Origin: Acinetobacter sp. ANC 3903
Lineage (GTDB): Bacteria; Pseudomonadota; Gammaproteobacteria; Pseudomonadales; Moraxellaceae
Direction: 5' to 3'
Assembly (NCBI RefSeq): GCF_002135315.1
Contig: NZ_NEGA01000001.1
Location: 62,001-126,000 of the forward strand
Length of the DNA stretch: 64,000 bases
Both the position numbers and the translations under genes were made by a program. Below, one piece after another: positions 20,959 through 30,468 of this stretch; the first letter of the stretch is position 1, and each line of letters starts with the position of its first letter. Below the pieces are notes generated by a model. It saw only the letters and a list, made by a program, of their open reading frames with translations, searched no databases and was not told the origin of the DNA.

Positions 20959-22020
20959 TCAGACCACCAAACGCCGCCCTTCCCGTATACAGATAAAAGG
21001 TGTCATCAGTTTAGAAGTGTTTTTCATCGCGATCTTTAAGTCGATTTCCGGCTGTTCCCGACTTTCATCGGTCAGTTGAAAGGTTCGGTAATGAATGGCC
21101 AGCGAACATTTGCAATGTAAATCCTGATGCGCCTGAAAAGCCTCTTGCGGGTTCATGTGCATATAACCCATCAGCTCGCGCGGTTCATAGGCGCCTATCG
21201 GCAACAGGGCTACACGTGGTGCGCCCAAACGGCTGTGAATTTCTTTAAAATGCGGCGAATAGCCGGTATCCCCAGCAAAGAAACAGTGATCTTTTCCAGT
21301 CAGCACCGAAAATCCGCCCCAGAGTGCCCGGCTATGATCGCGCAAGCCACGACCGGAAAAATGCTGCGCCGGGGTATAGATAATTTTTAACTCATGCAAT
21401 AAAGACGATTGCCACCAGTCCATTTCCAGCACATGGAAACTTTTAGGCAAATACCAGGAGTTGCCCAGTCCGGTATAAATCGGCATGGCAAATTTATCAT
21501 GTAGCCACTGCAAGCTGGCCAGGTCCATATGGTCATAATGATTGTGACTGAGCAGCACGGCATGAATGGTCGGCAATTCTTCCAGGGCAATGCCCGCAGG
21601 AATAACCCGTTTTGAACCTTTGCCCGGCGCAGGGCCGGCATATTCACCCCAGACCGGATCGGTTAATAAATTATATGGCCCGATCTGTAACAGCACCGTG
21701 GCATGTCCGACAAACCAAACCTGCCAATCATCCATATTTGCCTGAGGACGATCCTGGGGAATGGCACGTTTGTTTGCATGGAATTCGGCATGTTCCTTAG
21801 CGCTATCGACATTCCATGTGGATGACTTGCGGGTTAACAGCCATTTTATCAAGTCGGCGCGACCACGCCCTGCTGGCCGTGGTAAGACATTGACGAATCG
21901 CTCACCATTATGGTGATTCGAATACATAAACTGAAATGAAGGCTGACGCCAGGTATGTGACCAGCATGCTTTGGTCGGGAGTTGAAAGTGTAATTGCTCA
22001 GGCTTTTGCTTCATGTACAT
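20959..22020 (-). CDS. Metallo-beta-lactamase-fold hydrolase, NAPE-PLD/RomA-like
   Basis: 353 residues with an MBL-fold core: VGHATVLLQIGPYNLLTDP, the metal motif SHNHYDHMD (HxHxDH), FAGDTGYSPHF and a late AIHYRTFQL histidine. The sequence order and the GxGSKRVIPAGI region fit the NAPE-PLD/RomA-like branch, whose bacterial members are phosphodiesterases of uncertain substrate. No signal peptide. Two ATGs lie at the start, two codons apart, and no ribosome site decides between them. It converges on the DoxX-like remnant with 6 bases between stops. Confidence 0.82.
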   Translation of the reverse strand: MYMKQKPEQLHFQLPTKACWSHTWRQPSFQFMYSNHHNGERFVNVLPRPAGRGRADLIKWLLTRKSSTWNVDSAKEHAEFHANKRAIPQDRPQANMDDWQVWFVGHATVLLQIGPYNLLTDPVWGEYAGPAPGKGSKRVIPAGIALEELPTIHAVLLSHNHYDHMDLASLQWLHDKFAMPIYTGLGNSWYLPKSFHVLEMDWWQSSLLHELKIIYTPAQHFSGRGLRDHSRALWGGFSVLTGKDHCFFAGDTGYSPHFKEIHSRLGAPRVALLPIGAYEPRELMGYMHMNPQEAFQAHQDLHCKCSLAIHYRTFQLTDESREQPEIDLKIAMKNTSKLMTPFICIREGRRLVV

Positions 22021-22089
22021 TTAATTTCTTAGTGTGACCGCAACATCCAGAATCCGATATTCTGAATGCCATGCCATATATATCACGTT

Positions 22090-23028
22090 TTATTCCAAAC
22101 GTCCTTGCATACGTTCCAACCACACCTGCTTAGTCTGCGGTTTGATAAACAATGCCACAATTTCCGGATGAATCTGTTTGATTTTCGCTTCAATTCTGTT
22201 GACGCAAGCCTCAATATCATCCGAACTCAAGTTATCTTCAAATTCCAGACTTAAGGAAGCCAGTACTTGATGTGCCCCCATCTGTTCTGTCAGCACGCCA
22301 TTGGCCGACTGTACCGCCTCATCTTGCTGCGCAATCAGTAAGATGTCATTACGCAGTTTTGGATCGGCCGTCTCACCCAGCAATAAACCCTTAGTTTCGC
22401 GAGCCAATAAAATAGCAGAAACTGCCAACACAATACCAATCAGGATTGAAGCCACGCCATCCAGTTCAGGAATATTCAAGGCATGCGCCAAATAAATGCC
22501 GATCAAGGCAATCAACAGCCCGCATAAAGCAGCGGTATCTTCAAACAACACGGTAAATGTGGTGGGATCTTTACTGCGTCGAAACGCCTCGAAATAGCCT
22601 TGCTTGCCTTTCACCTTACGGAACGCTTTCAAGGCCACAAACCATGAGGTGCCTTCACATACAATCGCAATCACTAAAACAATATAATTGATGCTGGGAT
22701 TGAGCATTTCTTCGGGATGTAATACGTGTTGTATGCCCTGATAGATGGACACAATGGCACCCAGTGCAAACACCATCAGTGCCACAATAAAGGCCCAAAA
22801 ATACAGTTCACGGCCATAACCAAAAGGATGCTTGTAGTTTGCTGGCTGCTGGGATTTTTTCATGCCATAGAGCAGCAGAATTTCATTCAGGGTATCCACC
22901 ACCGAGTGAATGGCTTCACTGAGCATGGCTGAACTGTTGGTGATATATGCCGCCACAAACTTGACCAGCGCAATCGCCAGATTACCTGCCAGTGCAGCAT
23001 AAACCACAATCTTGTTCGAATCAGACAT
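22090..23028 (-). CDS. Cation diffusion facilitator (ZnT9-like subgroup)
   Basis: 312 residues, six expected membrane helices. Helix 2 carries SSAMLSEAIHSVVDTLNE, the SEAIHSxxDTxN version of the CDF metal site, and helix 5 has DGVASILIGIVLAVSAILL. A cytoplasmic C-terminal domain follows (LSLEFEDNLSSDDIEACVNRIE). This subgroup resembles SLC30A9/ZnT9 proteins; metal specificity (Zn, Mn or other) is not fixed by the motif. The chosen ATG has only a weak ribosome site. It is monocistronic. The 600 bases upstream contain a MITE-like repeat. Confidence 0.85.
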   Translation of the reverse strand: MSDSNKIVVYAALAGNLAIALVKFVAAYITNSSAMLSEAIHSVVDTLNEILLLYGMKKSQQPANYKHPFGYGRELYFWAFIVALMVFALGAIVSIYQGIQHVLHPEEMLNPSINYIVLVIAIVCEGTSWFVALKAFRKVKGKQGYFEAFRRSKDPTTFTVLFEDTAALCGLLIALIGIYLAHALNIPELDGVASILIGIVLAVSAILLARETKGLLLGETADPKLRNDILLIAQQDEAVQSANGVLTEQMGAHQVLASLSLEFEDNLSSDDIEACVNRIEAKIKQIHPEIVALFIKPQTKQVWLERMQGRLE

Positions 23029-23274
23029 TCAAATTTGTCCTAAGCATTTTTTGCTAAGCGTTATTGTTATCAAATAGATCTATTTGATTTTTATAGCTCT
23101 TTGCATAGTACTGAATGTTATTGTTCTGGTGGTTTATTCTTTTGTTGTTTTTAGCGCAACTGCTGGTTATTTCACCAGTGAGTATGTTGATGTTTCATTT
23201 GAAACGCTGTGGTGAAATATGATGCATTTTCACGATTCACAGATTGTAAACGATTCAAAAAAGAGACCGAAGCC

Positions 23275-23587
23275 ACTGCTGTCCCATAATTTAATTTTAT
23301 TTCAGCACCGAATTAACATGATAATATTTTAAATTTAAGTATTTGATATTTATTTATATTTAATTTTTTCACAGCCCTGTCTTTTCTTTAAAAGTTTAAG
23401 TAACTTTGTGTAGGCTGAACCCTACTTTTGACAGACCAAAAGTAGGCAAAAGTCTTTATTCCCCATACACGACATCCTGAGCCAGTTTTAAGCACTGCTT
23501 TAAAACGCAGCGCAAGGATGGGGAATGTGTGGCATCCTTGCCACACTCACAAATCTAACACCTGGAATTCAACTATGGGACAGTAGT
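23275..23587. mobile_element. MITE-like element with 22-bp terminal inverted repeats
   Basis: The ends are ACTGCTGTCCCATAATTTAA (extending to 23296) and, on the other strand from 23587, ACTACTGTCCCATAGTTGAA; they match at 19 of 22 positions. The 313-base interior has no open frame of note but holds a 10-bp hairpin at 23421-23446 and GC-richer sequence with a CACAC/GTGTG-type dyad around 23526-23545. CGAAGC occurs just outside both ends and may be a target duplication, although the offsets are not symmetrical. This is consistent with a non-autonomous element mobilised by a transposase elsewhere. It accounts for most of the gene-free 23029-23628 stretch. Confidence 0.5.
23421..23446. repeat. 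10-bp stem, 6-base loop hairpin
   Basis: CCTACTTTTG and CAAAAGTAGG around ACAGAC. It has the same architecture and similar stem sequence as the hairpin at 59266-59291. Confidence 0.65.
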
Positions 23588-23628
23588 GCGTCGAAGCTTC
23601 CTTTTTCAGTTTTATCTACCCCATTGTA

Positions 23629-24531
23629 TTAATGCAGTTTAGAAAAATACTGTTCACGCCACTCTTTCCAGAAATACATCACAATCCCGAACATCACCAC
23701 CACAATACCGAAAAAGGCATTTGGGCTGATATGCTCATGATTCAGTGTCGCACCCAGTACCAGTGCAATCACCGGAGTCATGACATTACTCAGTGATACA
23801 GTCGATGCAGCCAAACGGCGAATCAGCCAGAAGTAACATAGCATCGCCACAATCGAAGACATGATCATGGTAAAGACAAAACCAATCATGGCCTCGGTGC
23901 CTGGAAGACGGGTCGGCATATGCTGCCAGATAAATGGAATCATCAATACCGAACCCAAGGCAGAAACCAGCAGTGAACCTGCCGCCTGTGACATCGGGCT
24001 GAGTGGCGCATTAATCTGTTTCACCCAGAAAATCGAACTGATATAAGACACTATGCTAATCAGCATCAGTACCACACCAATCGGATTGATTTTACTGTCG
24101 GCAGAATCGGCAAAGACGAAGGTCAAACCTGAAACCGCAATCGCCATACCCAGCCATTGTAGCCAGATCAGTCTTTGGGTTTTTAAAATCACATGCCCGA
24201 TCAGACCGGCGATCAGCGGTGAAAAACCGAAGATCAGCGCCATTAAACCTGAAGTTAAATAGTTCGCGGCAAGGTAAATAAAAAGCTGCGCACCGATCAG
24301 GTTCAAACTTCCCGCCACATAACTTTTTAACGAAGTCTGATCAAAAGGCAGCGGATCACGCATCAGCTTTAAAAGGAATAAGGCAATGATTGAAGCGCCA
24401 AAATACCGGATAATCAGCACCCACATCGGGTGCACTTCCTGCACACTCCAGACAATCGCCAGTGGCGTGGTGGCCCAGATCAGTACCAATAAAGCGTAAA
24501 TACTTGCCGTGACAGGCAGCGAAGACTTCAT
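23629..24531 (-). CDS. EamA/DMT-family transporter
   Basis: 300 residues with ten hydrophobic helices in two EamA repeats (VLIWATTPLAIVWSVQEVHP, then PIGVVLMLISIVSYISSIFW). Drug/metabolite-superfamily permease in the inner membrane; likely an exporter of amino acids or other small metabolites, but substrate prediction is not possible. I start at MKSSLP, with GAG six bases upstream, not at the ATG seven codons earlier. It lies beside the catabolic island but is separated from it by structured non-coding DNA and a terminator, so membership in the pathway is doubtful. Confidence 0.85.
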   Translation of the reverse strand: MKSSLPVTASIYALLVLIWATTPLAIVWSVQEVHPMWVLIIRYFGASIIALFLLKLMRDPLPFDQTSLKSYVAGSLNLIGAQLFIYLAANYLTSGLMALIFGFSPLIAGLIGHVILKTQRLIWLQWLGMAIAVSGLTFVFADSADSKINPIGVVLMLISIVSYISSIFWVKQINAPLSPMSQAAGSLLVSALGSVLMIPFIWQHMPTRLPGTEAMIGFVFTMIMSSIVAMLCYFWLIRRLAASTVSLSNVMTPVIALVLGATLNHEHISPNAFFGIVVVMFGIVMYFWKEWREQYFSKLH

Positions 24532-24624
24532 AATTTTCTCAAATGAATTCAAACAAATTTAGCCAGCCAAAATTTTAAATTTTAGCTATCTTCGTTCGCC
24601 ACCGTGACAGCGGCATGGATGCCG

Positions 24625-24773
24625 CTTACTGAACTGGGGTATAAGGATATCTTGCGAAGTACACTTCTCAAGTTCAGTAAGGGATTTGTGTTACCTTGCG
24701 CCTAATTGGGCTCATCCCTCAAAAGTGAGAAATTGCCTACGCACTACCATCAATATATAGTGCGAATTTTGAG
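24625..24773. repeat. Cluster of inverted repeats downstream of the hca operon
   Basis: Three dyads: CTTACTGAACT/AGTTCAGTAAG (24625-24635 and 24671-24681, perfect 11 bp) and the nested pair CTCAAAA/TTTTGAG (24718-24724, 24767-24773) around CGCACTA/TAGTGCG (24740-24746, 24758-24764). There is no open frame. It could be a decayed repeat element or a structured RNA. It lies in the 352-base gap between the EamA gene and hcaD. Confidence 0.55.
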
Positions 24774-24827
24774 GTTGTGAGTGTTTTTAAAATATATTCT
24801 GTAAATAGCAGAAAATTTTTAATGCTC

Positions 24828-24862
24828 ATAAAAAACAGACCTAAGGTCAACCTTAGGTCTGT
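24828..24862 (-). terminator. Terminator of the hca-mhpB operon
   Basis: A perfect 12-bp stem ACAGACCTAAGG/CCTTAGGTCTGT with a 4-base loop is followed on the minus strand by TTTTTT, 22 bases beyond the hcaD stop. Confidence 0.92.
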
Positions 24863-24883
24863 CCAAAAATATCTCAATAAAAC

Positions 24884-26116
24884 TTAAGCAACTTTGCGTA
24901 AATCCAGGCTTAAATCAAGATGTTTTCCTGCTTCAAAAGCGGTGTTTTTGCTGATCATTTTTTTCAAATGACGCATTTCTTTGGCTGCATTCACGGTAAT
25001 ACCGGCAACGATCTGACCGTCAGTCACGCCGTACATCACAAATGAATTTTCTGCACCTTTGGCTGCATCCATTTCACCACGGATCTGCCATTCAGCTGCT
25101 GCCATATCACCCACAAACTGGAAGTTAATGTTGAGCTGATCAGTCCAGAACCAGGCCGGATTGGCTTTTGGATGCTCTACACCCATCACGTGACGCGCGA
25201 AAATACCTGCCTGAAGGTTGGCATTTTCCCAGGTTTCTACACGACGGTGCAGACCATCTTCACGAAGCTGAGTGGCTACGTCACCTGCTGCATAAATGTC
25301 AGCATTTGAAGTCTGGCAGTTTTCATTGACTTTGATGGCAACATCAACATCCAGACCGGCATCTACTGCAAGCTGTGCATTCGGCACAATACCAATCCCG
25401 TAAACCACCGCATCGGCACGAAGTTCTTCGCCACCTTCAAGAGTCACGACAACTTCTTCACCCTCTAGACGACAGTCTGCAATCTTGGTTTCAAGACGCA
25501 CATCCACACCATTTTGACGATGCTGTTCAAGCAGGAATTCACTCAAGATACGTGGTGAACAACGGCCCATCACCATAGGACCCATTTCGATTACGGTCAC
25601 TTGACAGTCTTTGTAACGTGCTGATGATGCAAGTTCCAAACCGATTACACCACCGCCGATCAAGATCAAACGGCGACCGGCTTGAAGTACAGGAACCAGT
25701 GCTTGTGAATCTTCAAGGTTACGTAGCGTATAAACATGTTTACCCAAAGCATCGAAGTTGGGTAAACGGCGCGCTGCACCGCCAGTGGCAAGCAGCAACT
25801 TGTCATAAGCAACCACATCACCATTTTTAAGTTCAATGGTTTTTGCTTCACTGTTGATTTTCACCACGCCATTGCCACGAATGGTTTCCACACCCAAATC
25901 TGCCAGTTTTTGTTCTGACAGAATTTCGATTTTGGTTTCCTCTGGCTTTAAGATCACATCTTTAGACAAAGGCGGACGTTCATACGGCAGATGTGTTTCA
26001 TCACCCACCAAAATGATTTTGCCTTCGTATTTGTTGGCACGGAGTTCTAAAATGGCGCTAGCACCAGCTTGACCAGCACCGACGATAACGATGGTTTCGA
26101 TAGCATTTTGGCTCAT
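24884..26116 (-). CDS. hcaD: Ferredoxin-NAD(+) reductase of the ring-hydroxylating dioxygenase
   Basis: 410-residue FAD protein that passes electrons from NADH to the HcaC ferredoxin. It has the N-terminal FAD Rossmann motif (IVIVGAGQAGASAILEL), the NAD-binding motif (RLILIGGGVIGLELASSARY), the second FAD motif IYAAGDVATQL and a C-terminal reductase domain. I start at MSQNAI because AAGGAT precedes it; a longer frame would overlap mhpB. It follows mhpB by 11 bases as the last gene of the operon. In E. coli hcaD directly follows hcaB; here mhpB is inserted between them. Confidence 0.9.
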   Translation of the reverse strand: MSQNAIETIVIVGAGQAGASAILELRANKYEGKIILVGDETHLPYERPPLSKDVILKPEETKIEILSEQKLADLGVETIRGNGVVKINSEAKTIELKNGDVVAYDKLLLATGGAARRLPNFDALGKHVYTLRNLEDSQALVPVLQAGRRLILIGGGVIGLELASSARYKDCQVTVIEMGPMVMGRCSPRILSEFLLEQHRQNGVDVRLETKIADCRLEGEEVVVTLEGGEELRADAVVYGIGIVPNAQLAVDAGLDVDVAIKVNENCQTSNADIYAAGDVATQLREDGLHRRVETWENANLQAGIFARHVMGVEHPKANPAWFWTDQLNINFQFVGDMAAAEWQIRGEMDAAKGAENSFVMYGVTDGQIVAGITVNAAKEMRHLKKMISKNTAFEAGKHLDLSLDLRKVA

Positions 26117-26127
26117 GGGTTCAATCC

Positions 26128-27090
26128 TTATTTCAATTCTGCAGATACGATGCCGAAGCCCGCAATCCACTCACTAATATCTTCGTAGCAGTGAGTTGTC
26201 ATTTCATACTCACCAACTTCATGTAATGCAGCAAACGCAGCCATCCAGGAACGAACTTCCTGACCGCCACGACCACCCTCGACACGAATTTCAGCTTCGG
26301 TCATTGCCTCAATTGCAGCAAAGTCTGCTTTGGCAAAAATTTCCAGCAATGCGCGATCCCACTCAGGGTTGAGCGGCACTGAGACTGATTTATCGCCAGC
26401 AGCAAGACGCTGACCTACTGAAATCACTTTGGCCTGGCGGTTATTACGTGATTCTTCAGACGGGTTACGGCCACAAATCAGGAACTCTTCCACTTCAGGC
26501 GGAACCGAACCCATTTGCGGCGTTGGTGGATCATGAGAAAGACCGCCAGTACCGAGTACCAGTACACGTTCGTTTTCAAGGTTCAATGACTTGATGAACT
26601 GACCTACTGCACGACCCAACGCCACGGTACGCTTGGTGGTTGGCATTGGCGCAGCTGCACCATTGATGAAAACTGGAATGGTTGGGTAACGATCAAGCTG
26701 ACCGCCACACAAGAAATGCAATGGCTGAGTCACGCCATGATCGGCTTGCATACGATATGAGTACGCAACATCCACACCTTCATCCAACATACGACGCACT
26801 AGATTAATGGCTGTTTCTTCAGGCACATTAATGTGGTCATTGTCTTTACCGTAATCCCAGTCCCCTGCTGCTTTGGCACGAATACCCACGCAGAAGCTTG
26901 GCATCAGGTCATAAAAGAAACCATTGAAATGGTCTGGACCAAAAGTAATGATTAAAGTTGGATTGTAGTCTTCAACTTCTTGGGCAAGTTTGGCAAAAGC
27001 TTCACGAACGGCTTGTTCTTTATGCTTTTCTTGCGGTGAAGCGAATTCCATTAACGGGCTGTGCGATGCACAAATGAGTTTAACGGCCAT
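26128..27090 (-). CDS. mhpB: 2,3-dihydroxyphenylpropionate/2,3-dihydroxycinnamate 1,2-dioxygenase
   Basis: Type II (LigB-like) extradiol dioxygenase, Fe(II)-dependent, that opens the catechol ring by meta cleavage. 320 residues matching E. coli MhpB closely: SHSPLMEFA, FGPDHFNGFFYDLMPSFCVG, MQADHGVTQPLHFL (active-site His), VFINGAAAPMP, LGTGGLSHDPPTP (His) and the end ISEWIAGFGIVSAE. AGGAG precedes the ATG. It lies inside the hca operon, 66 bases after hcaB. This enzyme fixes the likely growth substrate as phenylpropionate or cinnamate and not benzoate or biphenyl. Confidence 0.93.
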   Translation of the reverse strand: MAVKLICASHSPLMEFASPQEKHKEQAVREAFAKLAQEVEDYNPTLIITFGPDHFNGFFYDLMPSFCVGIRAKAAGDWDYGKDNDHINVPEETAINLVRRMLDEGVDVAYSYRMQADHGVTQPLHFLCGGQLDRYPTIPVFINGAAAPMPTTKRTVALGRAVGQFIKSLNLENERVLVLGTGGLSHDPPTPQMGSVPPEVEEFLICGRNPSEESRNNRQAKVISVGQRLAAGDKSVSVPLNPEWDRALLEIFAKADFAAIEAMTEAEIRVEGGRGGQEVRSWMAAFAALHEVGEYEMTTHCYEDISEWIAGFGIVSAELK

Positions 27091-27156
27091 GAGTGACTCC
27101 TAAACGGAAGGCAGCCTGATCAGGCTGCCGAGTAAGTCCATTACGATTTAGGCTGA

Positions 27157-27975
27157 TTAGATCTCATCAAAGAAGCCGGCACGTGGCTGACGTAAACCAC
27201 GAATACCTAAGCCACATTCCGCGTTAATTAAAACGCCGGTCAATGGGCGGTTGTTTTGACGAGAAGCCAGTAATACATATGAACCAGTCATATCTTCAGG
27301 TTCTGGTAAGAAGCCAAGCGGCATACCACGTCCAATTTTTTCAGGATCGCGGGCATCCAATAAACCAAGGTTTTCCTGGCCTAAAGATGCTGCACCTTTG
27401 ATATTTACATTCATACCTGAGGGTGCAACTGCGTTCACTCGTACTTTAGGTGCAAGCTCATAAGCCAGTTCTTTCATCACGCCCACGCCAGCATGCTTAG
27501 ATGCAGTGTAGATAGGGCCTCCGCCTGCGGAGTACAGTGCAGAGTTAGACAAAGTAAATATGATAGAACCTTCAGAAGCTATCAATGCATCCAGTGCAGC
27601 CTTGGCACCCAAGATCAGCGACTTGGTATTAATGCCCATGATTTCATCAAAGGCTTTTTCCAGCTGCTCACCAGATGTATTGACGATATCTGCGTAGTGA
27701 TCCCAGATACCTGCATTTCCAACAAAACAATCGAGCTTACCAAAACGCTCAACGGTCGCATTAACAGCGCGGACATTGTCTTCATAGTTGGCAACATCAC
27801 CAGCGATCGCAAGAATCTTGTCACCGAAGTGTTCTTTCAATGCATCAACTTTCGCCTGTGAACGCTGAAGTACGGCAACTTGCGCGCCCTCTTCCAGGAA
27901 ACGTTCAACCAGTGCCCAGCCTAAGCCTGAACCACCACCGGTAATAAGTGCAACTTCGCCTTGTAGCCAACCCAT
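27157..27975 (-). CDS. hcaB: cis-dihydrodiol dehydrogenase (phenylpropionate/cinnamate)
   Basis: A short-chain dehydrogenase of 272 residues that oxidises the cis-dihydrodiol made by HcaEFCD to the catechol using NAD+. The cofactor motif is ALITGGGSGLGWALVERFLE; catalytic residues are in the Ser of FTLSNSALYSAGG and the YTASK motif. FVGNAGIWDHYADI is typical of BphB/HcaB-type enzymes. AGGAG precedes the ATG, 2 bases after hcaC. The product goes to MhpB, encoded directly downstream. Confidence 0.92.
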   Translation of the reverse strand: MGWLQGEVALITGGGSGLGWALVERFLEEGAQVAVLQRSQAKVDALKEHFGDKILAIAGDVANYEDNVRAVNATVERFGKLDCFVGNAGIWDHYADIVNTSGEQLEKAFDEIMGINTKSLILGAKAALDALIASEGSIIFTLSNSALYSAGGGPIYTASKHAGVGVMKELAYELAPKVRVNAVAPSGMNVNIKGAASLGQENLGLLDARDPEKIGRGMPLGFLPEPEDMTGSYVLLASRQNNRPLTGVLINAECGLGIRGLRQPRAGFFDEI

Positions 27976-27977
27976 GA

Positions 27978-28304
27978 TTACTCTCCTGCCATCTCTACAA
28001 ATAACTGACCATCTTCAACAATCACCGGGAAAGTCTGGATTGGATCGGTTGCTGGTAAACATAATGCTTGACCAGTTTTCAAACAGAAACGTGCTGAATG
28101 AAGTGGGCACTCTACAGTACCGTCGTCTTCAAGATAACCTTCTGACATAGAAGCATTACCATGTGAACAACGGTCGTTCATTGCGAAGAACTCACCGCCA
28201 TTGTTGAAGACTGCAAGCGCTTCGATACCGTTTACGCCGCAATCCACTTTCAATGCTTCGCCTTCGTCTAATTCGTCAACTTGGCAAACAAAAATCTTAT
28301 TCAT
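27978..28304 (-). CDS. hcaC: Rieske-type ferredoxin of the dioxygenase
   Basis: 108 residues with one Rieske [2Fe-2S] site: CSHGNASMSEG (Cys-x-His) and CPLHSARFCLKTG (Cys-x2-His). Carries electrons from HcaD to HcaE. Its start codon overlaps the hcaF stop by one base (TAATG), so the two are translationally coupled. Length and spacing are normal for the group. Confidence 0.93.
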   Translation of the reverse strand: MNKIFVCQVDELDEGEALKVDCGVNGIEALAVFNNGGEFFAMNDRCSHGNASMSEGYLEDDGTVECPLHSARFCLKTGQALCLPATDPIQTFPVIVEDGQLFVEMAGE

Positions 28305-28822
28305 TAGAAGAACACGCTCAGGTTATGTGAGTTATAAGTCACCTGATCAAGGGTGATCTTACGATTGAAGATCTCAAAGCCTTGTTCAGTATCGACTTTA
28401 CGGATTTTGTCATGACGCTTACCACAGTAGATGGTGACATCTTTTTCTTTCTGGGTGCGGTACAACAGATAAGTCACGTAAACGTCGTATTCGCCTTCAA
28501 CTTCCGTTGCCTCAACAATGATGTTAGACACCATGTGAGTGGTACGTGAAGGAGGTTCTTCGGCCCATGCCATACCTGTCTCAAGACGGGCAACACGGCG
28601 TTCCAGCAAATCTTTGGTATCGTTAAATACCCAAGTTGTAGGTGGCTCGATCGAACGGCGACGGTCACGTGTTTGAGCGTTTGGTGTGGTACGCAGTGTG
28701 TAAGAAATATCTTCTGACAGCACAGCTAACCAATCGCGGAATTTCCAGTCGTCAAGCAATTTTGCTTCACGATAAAGAAACTGACTAATTTGATGTTGAA
28801 GTTCTAAACTGATCTGACTCAT
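28304..28822 (-). CDS. hcaF: Ring-hydroxylating dioxygenase small (beta) subunit
   Basis: 172 residues of the cone-shaped beta-subunit family ([72 protein letters not shown]). It has no redox centre and stabilises the alpha3beta3 oxygenase. Its ATG overlaps the hcaE stop (ATGA), indicating coupled translation and equal expression with the large subunit. Confidence 0.92.
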   Translation of the reverse strand: MSQISLELQHQISQFLYREAKLLDDWKFRDWLAVLSEDISYTLRTTPNAQTRDRRRSIEPPTTWVFNDTKDLLERRVARLETGMAWAEEPPSRTTHMVSNIIVEATEVEGEYDVYVTYLLYRTQKEKDVTIYCGKRHDKIRKVDTEQGFEIFNRKITLDQVTYNSHNLSVFF

Positions 28823-30186
28823 TTCATAAGCTCCTTCTCATATTCGTCAGCTGCTTTTTCCACGTCTTCCCATTTTTCATGGATCAATAAATCTGCCCAG
28901 CGGCGATACATGCCACGTGCTGCAGTTTCAGAGAAAATATAGTTGGTGATACCCGGGATACCATCTTCACGAACTTTCTCGTTGCCTTTACCCATTTCCA
29001 TGATCAACTGGTTCTTACGCGCTTTATAGCCACGTAAAACTTTTTGGATTTCGATCCAGTTTTCAGAGTCATCTTGCTCTAGGAAACCAGCAGGACCGAA
29101 GGCACGCGTTGCAGAACGTTCAAATGCTTCTTTCACTTCTTGAGAAGCTTCAGCATCGGCAATACAGAATGCCCAAACTTCAGTTTTGTTTGGACCACGT
29201 GGGTGCCATACGCGAAGTGTTGCAGTACCATTCAACCAAGACAATGTCGGGAACATGGTATTGTGACCTGCAAGACGCAGCGCACGAACTTCACCAAGAC
29301 GTTCTTTTACTTCTTCATAAGTTTCACGGAAGTAATTCGCCACTTCACCATCCACCCATACGTTAGCGTCTGGTTTTTCTGTGAAGAAGAAGCCTGAACC
29401 GTGACCGCGTGAACCATACTGGATCGCGTCTTTGGCAGTTTCCCAAACTGGGCGGGCCGTTTGAGCAGCACCTAATTTCTTGGTTGAGTCATCATCTGGT
29501 TTTGCACCCAACACCTGAATTGCAGATGCGTGAGAGAACAATGCATGATATTGGTCAGATGCGAACTGTTCAGCTGCAAATTTCCAGTTACACTCGATTT
29601 CCCATTTGTGCACACCACCGATGATTTCAGTACCACCCGGACGACGGTCTAATACGCCATCGAGGTACCAGGCGATATCACCCATGTATTCTTCTAGATC
29701 TGGAGTCGTTTCATCCCAGCAGCCAAATACCAGGCCTTTGTAAGATTTAACACGGTTAACTTCTACCAGACCCCATTGCTCTTTGCATGCGCCTTGCGGG
29801 AAAGCACGCTCTTCAAGCGGGATGTCTTTTAAAGAACCATCAATACCGTAAGACCAGCCGTGGTATGGGCAAGTGAATGCACGCGTATTACCACAATCTG
29901 CGAAACTCACACGCATAGAGCGGTGACGGCATTGGTTTAAGAATGCTTTGATTGAACCGTCTTTTTGACGTGCCACAATAATTGGATCTTCACCCATGTA
30001 GGTGTTGAAGAAGTCACCAGCCTTAGGAATCTGGCTTTCATGGCAAAGGAACAACCAGGTACGACCGAAGACACGTTCAAGTTCTAGTTCGTATAGATCT
30101 GGATCTGTATAGATCGACGGCGAGATACGTCCATTTTGTGCATCGACTAAAGCGTCGATTTCGCGCACATCAATTTTTCCACTCAT
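28819..30186 (-). CDS. hcaE: 3-phenylpropionate/cinnamate dioxygenase large (alpha) subunit
   Basis: Catalytic subunit of the ring-hydroxylating dioxygenase that adds O2 to the aromatic ring at positions 2,3. 455 residues. The Rieske site is [14 protein letters not shown]...CPYHGWSYG (Cys-His...Cys-x2-His), and the mononuclear iron site includes the histidines of [21 protein letters not shown]-type biphenyl features are absent; the sequence and neighbours (MhpB, HcaB) favour the HcaE branch. AGGAGAG lies before the chosen ATG; ten codons upstream is a weaker start. First gene of the operon, divergent from the HcaR-like regulator. Confidence 0.9.
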   Translation of the reverse strand: MSGKIDVREIDALVDAQNGRISPSIYTDPDLYELELERVFGRTWLFLCHESQIPKAGDFFNTYMGEDPIIVARQKDGSIKAFLNQCRHRSMRVSFADCGNTRAFTCPYHGWSYGIDGSLKDIPLEERAFPQGACKEQWGLVEVNRVKSYKGLVFGCWDETTPDLEEYMGDIAWYLDGVLDRRPGGTEIIGGVHKWEIECNWKFAAEQFASDQYHALFSHASAIQVLGAKPDDDSTKKLGAAQTARPVWETAKDAIQYGSRGHGSGFFFTEKPDANVWVDGEVANYFRETYEEVKERLGEVRALRLAGHNTMFPTLSWLNGTATLRVWHPRGPNKTEVWAFCIADAEASQEVKEAFERSATRAFGPAGFLEQDDSENWIEIQKVLRGYKARKNQLIMEMGKGNEKVREDGIPGITNYIFSETAARGMYRRWADLLIHEKWEDVEKAADEYEKELMK

Positions 30187-30380
30187 GAAAAGCTCTCCTG
30201 TGACCAGTAACGGCACAAAGTAAATAGACTCAACTTTTCAGCGATAATGGATTTTTAGCCAGTTTTGGTGAAATATTTTTTTTGTTTCAATTAAGATATT
30301 TTATGGATTATTTAAAACTGTGCTTTATATATTTAAACACTAATAGAAAATGCAAGATCATTTATTTTCTAAATGGCAGA

Positions 30381-30413
30381 ATAATCTTCACCTCATAGTT
30401 GTTTATAGATTAT
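30381..30413. promoter_or_regulatory. Candidate regulator-binding dyad in the hcaE-hcaR gap
   Basis: ATAATCT and AGATTAT form a 7-bp inverted repeat with a 19-base spacer, 56 bases before the hcaR start and about 195 bases before hcaE. LysR regulators commonly bind interrupted dyads in such divergent gaps. This is sequence-only evidence. Confidence 0.4.
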
Positions 30414-30468
30414 ACTGCTACAAAAATATAGTAAGACATTTTTTGGATTACTCTTTTGGACGAGTTAT

